DNA of 37,797 bases from a virus. This document shows, one piece after another, positions 1 through 9,301 of this stretch. Position numbers and translations under genes: made by a program. The notes beneath the pieces are model-generated. The model searched no databases. It was not told the DNA's origin and was given only the letters and a program-made list of their open reading frames with translations. Numbering within the stretch: the stretch's first letter is position 1; each line of letters begins with the position of its first letter. Where the stretch lies: IMG/VR virus record IMGVR_UViG_3300032562_000089, positions 1-37,797 of that record. One strand, written 5' to 3'.

Positions 1-144
1 AGAGCGGCCCGCACTCCACGAGGGCGAAGACACCGACCTCAAAGAGCCGAAGGAATCCGATTTCGACAACTGGCTCGCCTATCAGCGTGCCCTGCAGCAA
101 TACGATTCCCGCAAGGCGTACCGCGAGGAACGCAAGCGCGAGGC
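1..144. repeat. Terminal direct repeat, left copy
   Basis: These 144 bases recur at 37654-37797 with a single difference: G at 127 is T at 37780. In the scaffold protein this changes Glu to Asp. The frame of the scaffold gene is continuous across the join. The repeat is thus the overlap of a circular or circularly permuted molecule rather than two separate loci. Confidence 0.95.
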
Positions 145-574
145 GCAGTTGCAGCAACAGGGCGCAGCCCAGCGCGAGCATGAAGACCGGATTCGGACCT
201 ACAATCGCAACCTCGATCAAGTCCGTGATCGGGTGCCCGACTTCGACCGCGTAATAGCGGACGCCCGGGAAAACCCGATATCGGACGCGGCGCAGGAATT
301 GATCCTCGAAAGCCAGAAAGGGCCTTTGCTGGCCTACTACCTGGCAAAGAACCCGGATCGCCTGGCCGAACTCAACCGAATGTCCCCGACAGCAGCGGCC
401 CGAGAAATCGGCCGGCTGGAGGCCCGCATTCGAGCCCCGACACCAAGAGCCAAGACGAACGCCAAGCCCCCGCCGAAACCGCAACGCGGATCCGGCGGAA
501 CCTCGCCAGCGAAAAACCCGGCCAACATGAGCATGGCCGAATACAACGCATGGCGCGACAAGGGCGGCGGCTGA
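1..574 (+). CDS. Scaffolding protein, C-terminal part (gene continues from 37400)
   Basis: This is the 3' part of the gene that starts at 37400 and crosses the join; codons here begin at base 2. The joined product is 275 aa. The visible part is charged and helical (coiled-coil-like KRE-rich stretch near 110-200), followed by a proline/lysine-rich basic segment and an end with motif MSMAEYNAWRDKGGG. A basic C-terminal helix that binds coat protein is typical of P22-type scaffolds. Its position between portal and coat protein is the classical scaffold position. Function is inferred from order, length and composition; I see no catalytic motif. It belongs to the late head operon read rightward. 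Confidence 0.8.
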   Translation, partial: ERPALHEGEDTDLKEPKESDFDNWLAYQRALQQYDSRKAYREERKREAQLQQQGAAQREHEDRIRTYNRNLDQVRDRVPDFDRVIADARENPISDAAQELILESQKGPLLAYYLAKNPDRLAELNRMSPTAAAREIGRLEARIRAPTPRAKTNAKPPPKPQRGSGGTSPAKNPANMSMAEYNAWRDKGGG

Positions 575-618
575 CGCCTTGGCCGGCAGCGGACTGAACA
601 TCCGCGAAAGGCCATCCA

Positions 619-1866
619 ATGACTGCCTCGAATACCCTCCTGACCCCCACGGTCATCGCCAAGGAGGCGCTTCGCCTCCTCGACAACAACCTCGTGCTCG
701 GCTCGCTCGTCAATCGGGCGTATGAGGACGAATACGCCAAGAAGGTGAACGGCTACAAGGTCGGCGCCACCGTCGAAGTGGATCGCCCCGTCCGCTACAC
801 CGTGCGAACCAACGCGACGGCGAGCCCGCAGAACTCGATCAGTTCGGCGGTCAACATCGTCGTCAACAAGGTCGCCGGCGTCGATCTCCAGTTCTCCACG
901 ACCGACCTAACGCTGAACGTCTCCCGGTTCAGCGAGAAGTACCTCAAGTCCGCGATGGTCCAGATCGCCAATCAGGTCGATATGGACATTGCCAAGCTCT
1001 ATCAACAGGTATGGAACTGGGTCGGCACGCCGGGCCAGACGATCAACTCTATCCCCGATTTCTTCCTTGCGCCGCAGCGCATGGATGAAATGGCGGTTCC
1101 GAAGGGCGAGCGGTGCGGGTTCCTGTCGCCGGCCGACAACTACGGCCTGCTTGGCAACCTGACCGGCCTGTATATGCAGGGCACCAACAAGACCGCCCTG
1201 GAAAAGGCCAAGCTGCCCGAGATGGCCGGCATCGATCTGTACGATTCGCAGAACGTGCAGACCCTGACTTGCGGAACGCGAACGGGCGGTTCTCCGGTCG
1301 CCAACGTCACCACGCAGGTCACGACCTACGCGGGCGGCGCCGCCTTCGACAACTCCCAGACCCTGAACGTCACCGGCGCGGCCCCGACCACGACCGGAAC
1401 GATCAAGGCCGGCGAGGTCTTCACGCTGGCGAGCGTCTACGCGGTCAACCCCGTCAGCAAGGCGGTCATGCCGTACTTGCAGCAGTTCACGGTGTTGGCC
1501 GATGCGACGGTCGCCGGTGACGGCACGGTGGCCCTGACGATCTCCCCGCAGATCATCTCATCGGGCGCCTACCAGACCGTCTCTGGCGTCGGCACCTCGC
1601 AGGCGCTGACCTTCATGGGCACGGCCTCGACCGGCTATTCCCAGAATATCGTGTTCCACCGTGACGCATTCGCGCTGTGCTGCGTCCCGATGGCCTTGCA
1701 CGAAGGCATGGTGAACCCCGCCCGCGAGACCTACAAGGGCCTGAGCCTTCGCGTCGTCCCGTACTATGACGGTACGAATGACTTGGGCAACTGGCGCTTG
1801 GATGTCCTCTACGGCACCAAGACGGTTTATCCCGACCTCGCCACTCGCATCTCGGGCACCGCGTAA
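619..1866 (+). CDS. Major capsid (coat) protein, P22 gp5-like
   Basis: The 415-aa product is close to the 430 aa of the P22 coat protein. Its N-terminus (MTASNTLLTPTVIAKEAL, then LLDNNLVLGSLVNRAYEDEY) is the typical start of the P22-coat family: an N-arm followed by the HK97-fold core. A serine/threonine/glycine-rich region at about residues 215-330 corresponds to the place of the inserted I-domain in P22. The gene lies directly after scaffold and is followed by a strong hairpin, fitting a highly expressed late gene. It assembles around scaffold into the procapsid shell. The ATG at 619 is preceded by GAAAGG, a usable ribosome site. Confidence 0.93.
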   Translation: MTASNTLLTPTVIAKEALRLLDNNLVLGSLVNRAYEDEYAKKVNGYKVGATVEVDRPVRYTVRTNATASPQNSISSAVNIVVNKVAGVDLQFSTTDLTLNVSRFSEKYLKSAMVQIANQVDMDIAKLYQQVWNWVGTPGQTINSIPDFFLAPQRMDEMAVPKGERCGFLSPADNYGLLGNLTGLYMQGTNKTALEKAKLPEMAGIDLYDSQNVQTLTCGTRTGGSPVANVTTQVTTYAGGAAFDNSQTLNVTGAAPTTTGTIKAGEVFTLASVYAVNPVSKAVMPYLQQFTVLADATVAGDGTVALTISPQIISSGAYQTVSGVGTSQALTFMGTASTGYSQNIVFHRDAFALCCVPMALHEGMVNPARETYKGLSLRVVPYYDGTNDLGNWRLDVLYGTKTVYPDLATRISGTA

Positions 1867-1873
1867 GCAACAG

Positions 1874-1897
1874 GGGCGCCGGGGCATCCCGGCGCCC
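1874..1897 (+). terminator. Hairpin terminator after the coat gene
   Basis: A perfect 10-bp stem (GGGCGCCGGG / CCCGGCGCCC) closes a GCAT loop and is followed by TCTCTCC. The T-tract is imperfect, so it may terminate partially and keep coat mRNA more abundant than the downstream neck genes. Confidence 0.65.
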
Positions 1898-1920
1898 TCT
1901 CTCCATTCGAGGGCACGACG

Positions 1921-2181
1921 ATGACAGCAACCATCCTCGACGGCGGCAGCGGTGGGATAAGCCTCGGCCTGTCGTCCTCCGATCTGATTTCGTTCCATAA
2001 CGCAACGCCGACGGCCCAGCGTTCGGGCGCCGCTCAGGCCGCAGTCGCTACCACGGGATCCGCTGCAAGCACTGGGACCGTGTACGGGTACACCACGGCG
2101 GCTCAGGCTGACGCCATCGTGGCATTGCTCAATGAAATTCGCGCCGCGCTGGTCGCGAAGGGCCTTATCGCGGGTGCATGA
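1921..2181 (+). CDS. Small virion protein, head-fibre/decoration-like (86 aa)
   Basis: An 86-aa protein with a glycine-rich N-terminus, a central SFHNATPTAQRSG stretch and a C-terminal helix ending NEIRAALVAKGLIAG. Proteins with the pattern xxFxxxTPxAQ ... LNxLRxxLxxLGLI are common next to coat genes in many phages and are often annotated as head-fibre or decoration proteins. No enzymatic residues are visible. It is separated from the coat gene by the hairpin and overlaps the next gene by 4 nt (ATGA), so it is co-translated with the neck genes. The role on the capsid is inferred from position and the terminal motif. Confidence 0.7.
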   Translation: MTATILDGGSGGISLGLSSSDLISFHNATPTAQRSGAAQAAVATTGSAASTGTVYGYTTAAQADAIVALLNEIRAALVAKGLIAGA

Positions 2182-2570
2182 TGAAAAGCCAAAACGATCT
2201 GATCGACCGGATTGTATCGGACCTCAACATCGCCGGCATTGGCGTTGACCTTGAGCCGGCGGTGTTGGAGGACTTGATCGGCCGCACGCAATCGCTGGCG
2301 GATGACCTCAACGCCCGGCGCATCGCCTACATTCCCGATGTCAATCAGCTCGATGACGGGGCCTTCGAATCCATCGTCATATTCATGGCGGCGATGATCG
2401 GCCCCGGCTACGGGCGCCAGGCGATCGACCCGGCAACCAAGGAGATCATGGAGAACGCGATCAAGAGCGCATGCCGGACGACGGCGCCGCGTCGGACACT
2501 CTCGACCGATCCGTTCCTGCGGCAGGGTTCGCGCCGCGTCTATTCTCCGTTCACCTTCACCAACGGCTGA
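2178..2570 (+). CDS. Head-tail adaptor, P22 gp4-like packaged-DNA stabilization protein
   Basis: The 130-aa product is mostly helical and sits between the coat/decoration genes and the gp10 homologue. That is where P22-like phages encode gp4, which binds under the portal ring to plug DNA and start tail assembly. It contains GPGYGRQAIDPATKEIMENA and a C-terminal arginine-rich extension (RTTAPRRTLSTDPFLRQGSRR) that could contact portal or DNA. P22 gp4 is 166 aa with muramidase activity; this one is shorter and I see no clear catalytic residues. ATG at 2178 overlaps the previous stop. Assignment rests on order and helical adaptor style. Confidence 0.65.
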   Translation: MMKSQNDLIDRIVSDLNIAGIGVDLEPAVLEDLIGRTQSLADDLNARRIAYIPDVNQLDDGAFESIVIFMAAMIGPGYGRQAIDPATKEIMENAIKSACRTTAPRRTLSTDPFLRQGSRRVYSPFTFTNG

Positions 2571-2571
2571 C

Positions 2572-4005
2572 ATGGCTGCTATCACCTTTCCCACGTCATC
2601 GTCGCCCGGCAAAGTCCCGCACGAGGGCGGCGGCCGGCTGGTCAATGTCTATTGGGAAGCCCTGGCGGCCAATGCGAGAGGACAGCGGGTCTGGCGCCGG
2701 GCGCCGGGGCTGGCGGCATGGTCGGCCGCGACCGGCCAGACGGGACACAGGGGCTCGATCCTGATCGGCTCCAGCCTGTTCAGCGCGTTTTCCGGCAATG
2801 CGAGCTACTTTAGCTCGGCCGGCGCAATCACAAACATCGGAACGCTGACCGGTACACGGGGCGTGTTCTGGGCGCGCAACCTGAAGGTTCCGACGCCTGA
2901 TCTGGTCGTGGTCGATCCCGACAACGGGGCGTCAATCGTCACGTCATCCAGCGTGGCGAGCTACAACGCGTCCGGCATCCTGCCGCAGCCTAATTCGGTC
3001 TGCTTCCAAGACGGGTATTTCTTCTTCACGATTGGCGACGGGCGATGCTTTGCGACCGACCTCAATGCCACGACCATGAACGCTCTGACGTTCATCACCT
3101 GCGAGGGCAAGTCCGGGAGCCTCCTGCGGGCGATCCCGTTCACCGATCTGTACCTGTTCAAGACGGATTCGATTGAGGTCTGGCACGATACCGCCGAAAC
3201 GGCGCCGGCCTTCCCGTATTCGCGATTGAAGGTCATCCCCAAGGGCCTGTTGAGCCGCTATGGCGTGTCCGGGTTCGAGGACGGATTTGCCAAGGGCATC
3301 GTGTTTGTCGGCTCGGATCGCGTCGTCTATGCCCTGAACGGGTACACGCCAGTCAAGGTTTCAACCCCGGACGTTGATCGGGCAATCGACGCATACATTG
3401 ACGGCGGCGGAAGTGCGGACGGGATCCAGATGTTCCCGTATATCGTCGGGGGGCATTCCGTCGTCGTCATGACCTCTCCGAGTTGGACGTGGTTTTTCGA
3501 CATTGACACTGTGAGTTGGTTCGAGCGGGCGAGCTATCAGGCGGTCAACTGGCGGGCGAACTTCTCCCTGTTCGCTTTCAACAAGTGGTTGGCCGGCGAC
3601 AGCGTTTCGAACACCCTCGTCCAGATCACCGAAAGCGCGCTGACGGAGGTCGGCAGTCCGCTGGCGTTCTGGGCCGAGAGCGGCCCAGTATCGGACTTCC
3701 CGCAGCGCATGGCGGTGCCAATGGCGACTTTCGACATGGCCCAGGGCGTCGGGATCGCCACGGGCGCCGATCCCATCGCGACCGATCCGACCGCTGAGAT
3801 ATCGTATTCGGACGACGGCGGCGTGAACTGGACGAACTCGCGCCTGCTCAAACTCGGGCGGCAGGGCGAGACGCGCGATCCGCTGAAACTTCCCAAGTGC
3901 GGCATGACCAAGACGATGGGGCGTCGCTGGCGCGTCGTCGTGACTGACCCGGTGAATGTGGAACTGATCGCGGCCGATCAGTTGAGCGAGGTCCGCACCG
4001 CATGA
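2572..4005 (+). CDS. Packaged-DNA stabilization protein, P22 gp10-like tail hub
   Basis: The 477-aa product matches the length of P22 gp10 (472 aa). The N-terminus (LVNVYWEALAANARGQRVWRR) and a beta-propeller-like body with repeated aromatic strands (VCFQDGYFFFTIGDGRCFA, LYLFKTDSIEVWHDT, GIVFVGSDRVVYALNGYTP) are characteristic of this family. Gp10 hexamers attach to gp4 and form the hub that carries the tailspike or fibres and the needle. It begins 1 nt after the gp4-like stop and overlaps the next small gene by 4 nt. I consider the family assignment secure from sequence pattern plus position. Confidence 0.87.
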   Translation: MAAITFPTSSSPGKVPHEGGGRLVNVYWEALAANARGQRVWRRAPGLAAWSAATGQTGHRGSILIGSSLFSAFSGNASYFSSAGAITNIGTLTGTRGVFWARNLKVPTPDLVVVDPDNGASIVTSSSVASYNASGILPQPNSVCFQDGYFFFTIGDGRCFATDLNATTMNALTFITCEGKSGSLLRAIPFTDLYLFKTDSIEVWHDTAETAPAFPYSRLKVIPKGLLSRYGVSGFEDGFAKGIVFVGSDRVVYALNGYTPVKVSTPDVDRAIDAYIDGGGSADGIQMFPYIVGGHSVVVMTSPSWTWFFDIDTVSWFERASYQAVNWRANFSLFAFNKWLAGDSVSNTLVQITESALTEVGSPLAFWAESGPVSDFPQRMAVPMATFDMAQGVGIATGADPIATDPTAEISYSDDGGVNWTNSRLLKLGRQGETRDPLKLPKCGMTKTMGRRWRVVVTDPVNVELIAADQLSEVRTA

Positions 4006-4160
4006 CCGTCGCCATCCCCAAAGCCCCGCCGATGCCGGATATCGAGCATCCCGTGGTCGATCCGCAGACCGGCAAGATGAATATCGAATGGTACAAGTTC
4101 TTTTCCCGCTACGAGCGCATATGGCGGGCATTGATCCTGGCCGCTGGCGGAACACCGTGA
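4002..4160 (+). CDS. Small conserved virion-region protein (52 aa)
   Basis: A 52-aa frame whose ATG overlaps the gp10-like stop (ATGA), ending 9 nt before the next gene. The product starts MTVAIPKAPPMPDIEHPVVD and continues TGKMNIEWYKFFSRYERIWR, ending in a short hydrophobic helix. The proline-rich head plus xMxxEWYKFF pattern recurs in small proteins next to tail-hub genes of podoviruses. Tight coupling and non-random composition support that it is translated. No function can be assigned. A tail-needle role like P22 gp26 is unlikely because that protein is a long coiled coil. Confidence 0.65.
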   Translation: MTVAIPKAPPMPDIEHPVVDPQTGKMNIEWYKFFSRYERIWRALILAAGGTP

Positions 4161-4169
4161 GGTAATACA

Positions 4170-5147
4170 ATGGGTTTGTTCGACATTTTTTCCGACGAGA
4201 ACGCGCAAGACGCCGCTGCCGCGCAGAAGGCGGGTCTGGATGCGGCCTATAACCAGGCGTCAGGCTCGCTGAATAGCGGCCTCGGCACGGCGACGAACTA
4301 CTACAACACGGCATTGAGCGGATACGCGCCGCTATCGCAGACGGCGAACCAAGGCGCGACGGCCTACGCCAACGCGATGGGCCTGAACGGCGCATCCGGC
4401 AATCAAGCCGCCATGTCGCAGTTCCAGCAGGGACCGGGCTATCAGTACCAACTCGGGCAGGGGCTCAACGCCATTGATCGTGGCGCGGCGGCGCGAGGGA
4501 CGTTGAGCAGCGGCGGCACGCTGGCGGCCGAACAGCAGTACGGGCAGAACCTCGCCAATCAGGGCTGGCAGCAAAACCTTTCGAACCTGTCCGGCTACAA
4601 CACGATGGCGCCGCAGATCGCCGGGGCGCAGGCCGGGATAAATACCAACCTCGGCAATCTCAACTATTCCAACGCCAACAGCCTCGCCAACATGGGATGG
4701 AACCAGCAGACCGGCATCGGCAACGCCAACGCCAATGCCGACCTCGCCAAGAACACCGCCAGCGCCAATATGTGGGGCGCGCTGATGGGCGGGGCTAACC
4801 TCTTGGCCGGCGGGATGGGGTTCGGTGGGTTTGGTGGCGGAAGCGCAAACACGGGCAGCGGCAGTACGGCGATGTCCCCGGGGCAAACCGGATGGTCGAA
4901 CTTCGGCACCGGTGGCACGTCCTATCCCATGTTCGCCGCTGGCGGTCGCCCCCCGGTCGGCCGCGTCAGTGTTGTGGGCGAAAAAGGCCCGGAACTGTTC
5001 GTTGCCGACCGCCCCGGAACCATCATCCCGAACAATGTCGCCCGCACGATGGGCGACTTCGGCGCCCGCAAGGCAAAGATGAAAGCGGCGGCCAAGGCCA
5101 ACGGCAAGCGGTTAGGCGAGGCATTCAGCGGAAAGAAGGCGGCCTGA
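4170..5147 (+). CDS. DNA ejection/tape-measure-like protein 1 (325 aa)
   Basis: The first of three consecutive proteins in the position of the P22 ejection proteins (gp7, gp20, gp16). It begins MGLFDIFSDENAQDAAAAQK and has a long alanine/asparagine/glutamine-rich helical body with no cysteine. Near the C-terminus is a glycine-rich turn and then the motif GEKGPELFVADRPGTIIPNN (about residues 269-288). That motif is also found at the end of many tape-measure proteins of long-tailed phages. Its presence in a podovirus ejection protein suggests a shared need to be handled or cleaved with the tail channel. The start follows GAGGTAAT. Confidence 0.72.
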   Translation: MGLFDIFSDENAQDAAAAQKAGLDAAYNQASGSLNSGLGTATNYYNTALSGYAPLSQTANQGATAYANAMGLNGASGNQAAMSQFQQGPGYQYQLGQGLNAIDRGAAARGTLSSGGTLAAEQQYGQNLANQGWQQNLSNLSGYNTMAPQIAGAQAGINTNLGNLNYSNANSLANMGWNQQTGIGNANANADLAKNTASANMWGALMGGANLLAGGMGFGGFGGGSANTGSGSTAMSPGQTGWSNFGTGGTSYPMFAAGGRPPVGRVSVVGEKGPELFVADRPGTIIPNNVARTMGDFGARKAKMKAAAKANGKRLGEAFSGKKAA

Positions 5148-5148
5148 G

Positions 5149-7152
5149 ATGTTCGAATCGAACGTCAACGCTCCGAGCGGCGTCAGCTACGCGCCGCCGG
5201 TCGTCAACTTCTCGTCTCTTGGCGAACTCCTCGATTCCTACGGGAAGGGCGTCAAGACGCGGCAGGAAACCGACCTCGCGAACAACCTCAAGAACATTCC
5301 GTCCGATCCGAACGGCGGCGTTGACTACAACAAGCTGTCGCAAATCTACATGCAGGGCGGCAATCCGAACGCGGGGGTTGCGCTCTCCAATCTCGCGCTC
5401 CAGAGGCAGAACCAGGCGCAGGCGTTGCCGCTGATCAGTGGGGCCTTTGGCGACGGGCTCCCGGGCGGAACGGCGTCGGCCGCTGGCCCGGCGGCGGCCG
5501 GCGGCGACTATTTCTCCAAGCTCGCGGCGCGCGAGAGCGCCAACAATCCGGCGGCCGTTTCGACGGCGCCCGGATCGCACGCGACCGGAACCTACCAGTT
5601 CCAGCCGGGGACGTGGACGCAAGTCGCTTCGGCAAACCCGTCGCTCGGCCTGACGCCGGAAGGCATCACCGATCCGACCCAGCAGTACAAGGCCGTCCGG
5701 GCTTTCACCGACTCCAACCGGGCCTCGCTCAAGGCGTCTGGCTTCGACCCCAACGACCAGAACGCCTATCTGGCGCACTTCCTCGGGGCTCAAGGCGCGA
5801 CCAAGTTCCTCACCGGGGCGGCGCAGAACCCCGACCAGCCGGCGGCGGCACTTGCATCGCCTGCGGCTGTGAAGGCCAACCAGTCGTTGTTCTTCGATCC
5901 GAGCGGCAAGCCTGTATCAGCGAAGGACTTCTACACAAACCTGACCAAAGACTTCGCCCCGCAGGCAGCAGCGCAGCCCCAGCAGGCGCAGGGCGGCATT
6001 CCCCCGCAGGTGCAACGCCTGATGCAGATCGGGGCCTATCTGTCCTCGCAGGGCAACCCGGCGGGTGCTGTGCTCGTTCAGGCCGGCATGGAGATGCTGC
6101 GGGAGAACAAGCCGACGTTGATCAAGACGGGGACCAGCCCGTTCACGGGCCAAATATCTCATGTTTGGGCGCGCCCAGGGGAAACTGTTGGCACGCCGGT
6201 AAGCGCCCCCGGCGGGGGCGGAACGGGCGGCGGCGGCTTATTGGCGAAGGGCGTGACGGAGCCAAATTCCGACCTCGTTGGTGATGCCTACTTGGCGCAG
6301 TTTTCGCCGGAAGTCCAAGCCGGGATCAAGAACGATCTGTCCGGCGCGGCACAGATTTCGAGCAATCCGCGCTTGCGAGCCTACGAATCCCAGGTCAAGC
6401 AATGGGCGCAGAAGTATGCCGGCGACAAGGGAATACCGTACAATGAGGCGATGTTTCCCGCCCGCCGCGCCCAATTCCTTGAGTTGCAGAAGGGTTCGTC
6501 ATCTTCGCTCGGCGGCCAGATTGCCTCCGGACAGAACAGCGCCGAGCATCTTGCAAATGCGTCCGACGCGGCTGTCAGGTTGAACAACGCCAATGCGTCA
6601 TGGGAGCCAACGATACTCGCCCATGGCATCAATTCCGTTCGCGGTCAGAGCCAGGCGCAGGCTAACGTAATCAACGAACTGGAGCGCGAGGCGAGCATAT
6701 ATGGCGGCGAGCGCACGAAGGCGCTGACCGGCAGCCCAGGCACCAATGAAGAACGCCAGGTCATGGCCGAGAAGTTCGGCGGCGGGAAACTCAGCAATCC
6801 CGAAATGGCGGGCCTCCTGCGTGGTGAACTGACGCAATTGCTAGGCGCGCTGCGGACGCAAGAGCGCAGGATTTTGCAGACAAATGGCCCTGATGTCTTG
6901 AAGCAATACCCCGTCTTCACGGACGAGACCAAGGCGCATATCCAAAGGCTAGAAGACAACATTGCTCTTCTTGAGGGCAAAGCACCAAAAGCCTCCACGC
7001 CAGGATACAAAGGCGAGCGGGGCCAAGGCGTGGCCCTCAGCCCGCCATCCATGCAGTCGGTTTTGTTCCTTCGGAGCCATCCCGACACCAAGGCCGATTT
7101 TGATGCCCGATACGGCGCCGGGGCTTCTGACATGGTGCTTGGGAAGAAATAG
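5149..7152 (+). CDS. DNA ejection protein 2 with lytic transglycosylase domain (667 aa)
   Basis: After an N-terminal helical region (about 1-115) the protein carries a transglycosylase/lysozyme-like domain. It reads YFSKLAARESANNP with candidate catalytic Glu in ARES, then TGTYQFQPGTW and NAYLAHFLGAQGATKFLTG. The remainder is helical and low-complexity. P22-like and T7-like phages carry such an enzyme in the internal virion proteins to open peptidoglycan while DNA enters. It starts 1 nt after the previous stop and ends TAG directly against the next ATG. A glycine-rich linker near residues 350-362 separates the domain half from the rest. Confidence 0.8.
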   Translation: MFESNVNAPSGVSYAPPVVNFSSLGELLDSYGKGVKTRQETDLANNLKNIPSDPNGGVDYNKLSQIYMQGGNPNAGVALSNLALQRQNQAQALPLISGAFGDGLPGGTASAAGPAAAGGDYFSKLAARESANNPAAVSTAPGSHATGTYQFQPGTWTQVASANPSLGLTPEGITDPTQQYKAVRAFTDSNRASLKASGFDPNDQNAYLAHFLGAQGATKFLTGAAQNPDQPAAALASPAAVKANQSLFFDPSGKPVSAKDFYTNLTKDFAPQAAAQPQQAQGGIPPQVQRLMQIGAYLSSQGNPAGAVLVQAGMEMLRENKPTLIKTGTSPFTGQISHVWARPGETVGTPVSAPGGGGTGGGGLLAKGVTEPNSDLVGDAYLAQFSPEVQAGIKNDLSGAAQISSNPRLRAYESQVKQWAQKYAGDKGIPYNEAMFPARRAQFLELQKGSSSSLGGQIASGQNSAEHLANASDAAVRLNNANASWEPTILAHGINSVRGQSQAQANVINELEREASIYGGERTKALTGSPGTNEERQVMAEKFGGGKLSNPEMAGLLRGELTQLLGALRTQERRILQTNGPDVLKQYPVFTDETKAHIQRLEDNIALLEGKAPKASTPGYKGERGQGVALSPPSMQSVLFLRSHPDTKADFDARYGAGASDMVLGKK

Positions 7153-9267
7153 ATGGGCAACGTTTACGACGACATAGACCCTCCCAAAGCGCCGGCAACA
7201 ACAGCGTCGGACGCTATCCCGCCAGATCAAGCAATATCCGCCCCGGCCGCCTTCGCTCATCACGCCGTTAACAGCGCCTTTGGCGGGTTTGGCGACGAAC
7301 TGACCGGGTTGGCAAACGTCTCGGAACACCCCATTGGTCACAATCCGCTTTCTGGCCTTGCCATTCTTGGCGTCAGGAAGGCCATGGATGCGCTCGGGGT
7401 TGGCGGTGGCGGTCTCTACGAGACAGCGCAGAAACGCTACCAGGAAGGCCGGGACCGCGTTCGCGAATCCCTTAAAGCGGGCGAGGAGCAGAACCCGATA
7501 GCATCGGGCGCCGGGTCTCTGACGGGCGCCATTGCTACGCTCCCGCTTATGCCGGAAATGTCCATCCTCAATGTGCCAAAGGTTGCCGGTGCGACGCTCG
7601 TCGGAAAGACCGGAAACCTGCTGGCTCGATCCGGAGCCAAGGCCGCCAACTCGGCGGCGGCTGGCGGGGCCTTTGGTGCCGTACAGGGTGCCGGCGAGGG
7701 CGAAGGGATCCAAGACACGGCCGAGAAGGCATTGACCGGAGCAGCCATCGGCGGCGTGACCGGTGGCGTAGCATCTCCGGTGCTCGATGCTCTTGGGACG
7801 GTAGGGCAGGGCGTCGTAAACAAGGTTCGGGCGCTCAACAACCCGGTACAGGAAGGCGAGCGGCGGGTGGCGGCGGCCTTCGGTGCCGACTATCCGACCC
7901 GGCCAAATATGATCGACAAGGCGGCCGACGTGATCGAGGCGGGGCAGCGCGAGGGTCAACCGCTCGTGCTGGCCGATACCGGCGGCGATGTCGTCCGGTC
8001 GCTTGCGCGGTCAGCGGCCGACACGTCTCCCGATGCAAAGCAGGCTCTTAACGTCGCGACCGGCCCCCGGTTCCAGGACCAAGGCGAGCGACTGTCAAAG
8101 GAAATTCAGGGGATTGTCGGAGGAAATCCGGATTCGACGGTTGGTCGCGAACAGTTGGTTCAGGAAGCGCGCCGCCTCAATGCAGGGAACTACAACAAAG
8201 CCTATGAGGCGGGAGACCGCGAGATCAAGTCCCCGGTCCTGGAGCAATTGACGAGTTCGCCCGACGTTATCAGCGCGATGCACTCTGCCGTGAACAACTG
8301 GAAGGCATGGCAGGTTGCTGACGGCTTCGGTGGGGTCAACCCCGGAGCGACCATCAAAAATGGGCTGCTGAAATTCAACGGCGGCCAGACCGGCGTTCCA
8401 GTCTACCCGAATATCCAGTTTTGGGACTACGTGGCGCGCGATCTGGCTGACAATGCCCGATCAGCCCGCGACGCCGGAAAGATGCAACTGGCGGCGAGGT
8501 ACGGCAAGCAAGAGCAGATGATCAAGGCCGAACTCGACAAGCAGGTGCCCGAGTTCCAAACGGCGCGGCGCGGGGCGGCCCAGGCGTTTGGCGCGGACGA
8601 TGCTTTGACCGCGGGAGAGGAATTTGCCACTTCGCGCATGTCCAATAGCGAGGCGCGCGACGCCATCGCAAGAATGAACCCGGCCGAGCGGGAACTGTTC
8701 ACAACCGGATTTGCATCAAATCTCCTCAAGGCGATGCGAGAAGTTCAACTAGCTGATCGCTCGACGGTGGCCAAGCGAGCGTTCCTTACTTCGCCGGCCG
8801 CTCGCGAGCGGATAGAAATGGCGCTCGGCCCGCAAGGAGCGCGGCGGCTTGAAATGCAGGTGACGCTAGAGACGCTGATGGAAAAGACCCGCGCGGCGGT
8901 CCAAGGCGGGTCACATACGGCGGAATACCTAGCGAATGCGGGGCTTGCTGGCGGCGGGTATTCCTTCGCCACTGGCGACACGGATTTTTCGCACATCGGA
9001 GCCGCTGCCATGACCGGCGCGCTCATGAAACACGGCGGGAAGATGATTGATACCCGCGTGGCACGCCGGGTAGGCGAGTTACTTTCGAGCGATGACCCCG
9101 AGGCTATCCGCCAAGCGGTCAAGATGGTTTCCAGCAGTCCCAAACTCATGGATGCAGTCCGCCGTACTGACGGGGCCATGAGCCGGTTTGCCGCCAGTAG
9201 CGCCCCGAGCATCACGGGACCATCGGCCATAGCGCAGGATCAACAGCAGGAAAGCGGCGCTCGCTAG
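7153..9267 (+). CDS. DNA ejection protein 3 (704 aa)
   Basis: The largest of the three ejection-type proteins, corresponding in order and size to P22 gp16 (609 aa). The N-terminal half contains glycine/alanine-rich hydrophobic stretches (SGAGSLTGAIATLPLMPEM, ALTGAAIGGVTGGVASPV) that could insert in the inner membrane. The C-terminal half is long amphipathic helix. Another glycine-rich stretch lies near residues 595-640. No enzymatic motif is visible. It abuts the transglycosylase protein with no gap, which fits stoichiometric co-translation, and is followed by a rho-independent terminator. The function is inferred from position, length and amphipathic character. Confidence 0.72.
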   Translation: MGNVYDDIDPPKAPATTASDAIPPDQAISAPAAFAHHAVNSAFGGFGDELTGLANVSEHPIGHNPLSGLAILGVRKAMDALGVGGGGLYETAQKRYQEGRDRVRESLKAGEEQNPIASGAGSLTGAIATLPLMPEMSILNVPKVAGATLVGKTGNLLARSGAKAANSAAAGGAFGAVQGAGEGEGIQDTAEKALTGAAIGGVTGGVASPVLDALGTVGQGVVNKVRALNNPVQEGERRVAAAFGADYPTRPNMIDKAADVIEAGQREGQPLVLADTGGDVVRSLARSAADTSPDAKQALNVATGPRFQDQGERLSKEIQGIVGGNPDSTVGREQLVQEARRLNAGNYNKAYEAGDREIKSPVLEQLTSSPDVISAMHSAVNNWKAWQVADGFGGVNPGATIKNGLLKFNGGQTGVPVYPNIQFWDYVARDLADNARSARDAGKMQLAARYGKQEQMIKAELDKQVPEFQTARRGAAQAFGADDALTAGEEFATSRMSNSEARDAIARMNPAERELFTTGFASNLLKAMREVQLADRSTVAKRAFLTSPAARERIEMALGPQGARRLEMQVTLETLMEKTRAAVQGGSHTAEYLANAGLAGGGYSFATGDTDFSHIGAAAMTGALMKHGGKMIDTRVARRVGELLSSDDPEAIRQAVKMVSSSPKLMDAVRRTDGAMSRFAASSAPSITGPSAIAQDQQQESGAR

Positions 9268-9301
9268 TTCCGGGCGCCATAGAAATATCAGCGTTAAAGC
9301 C

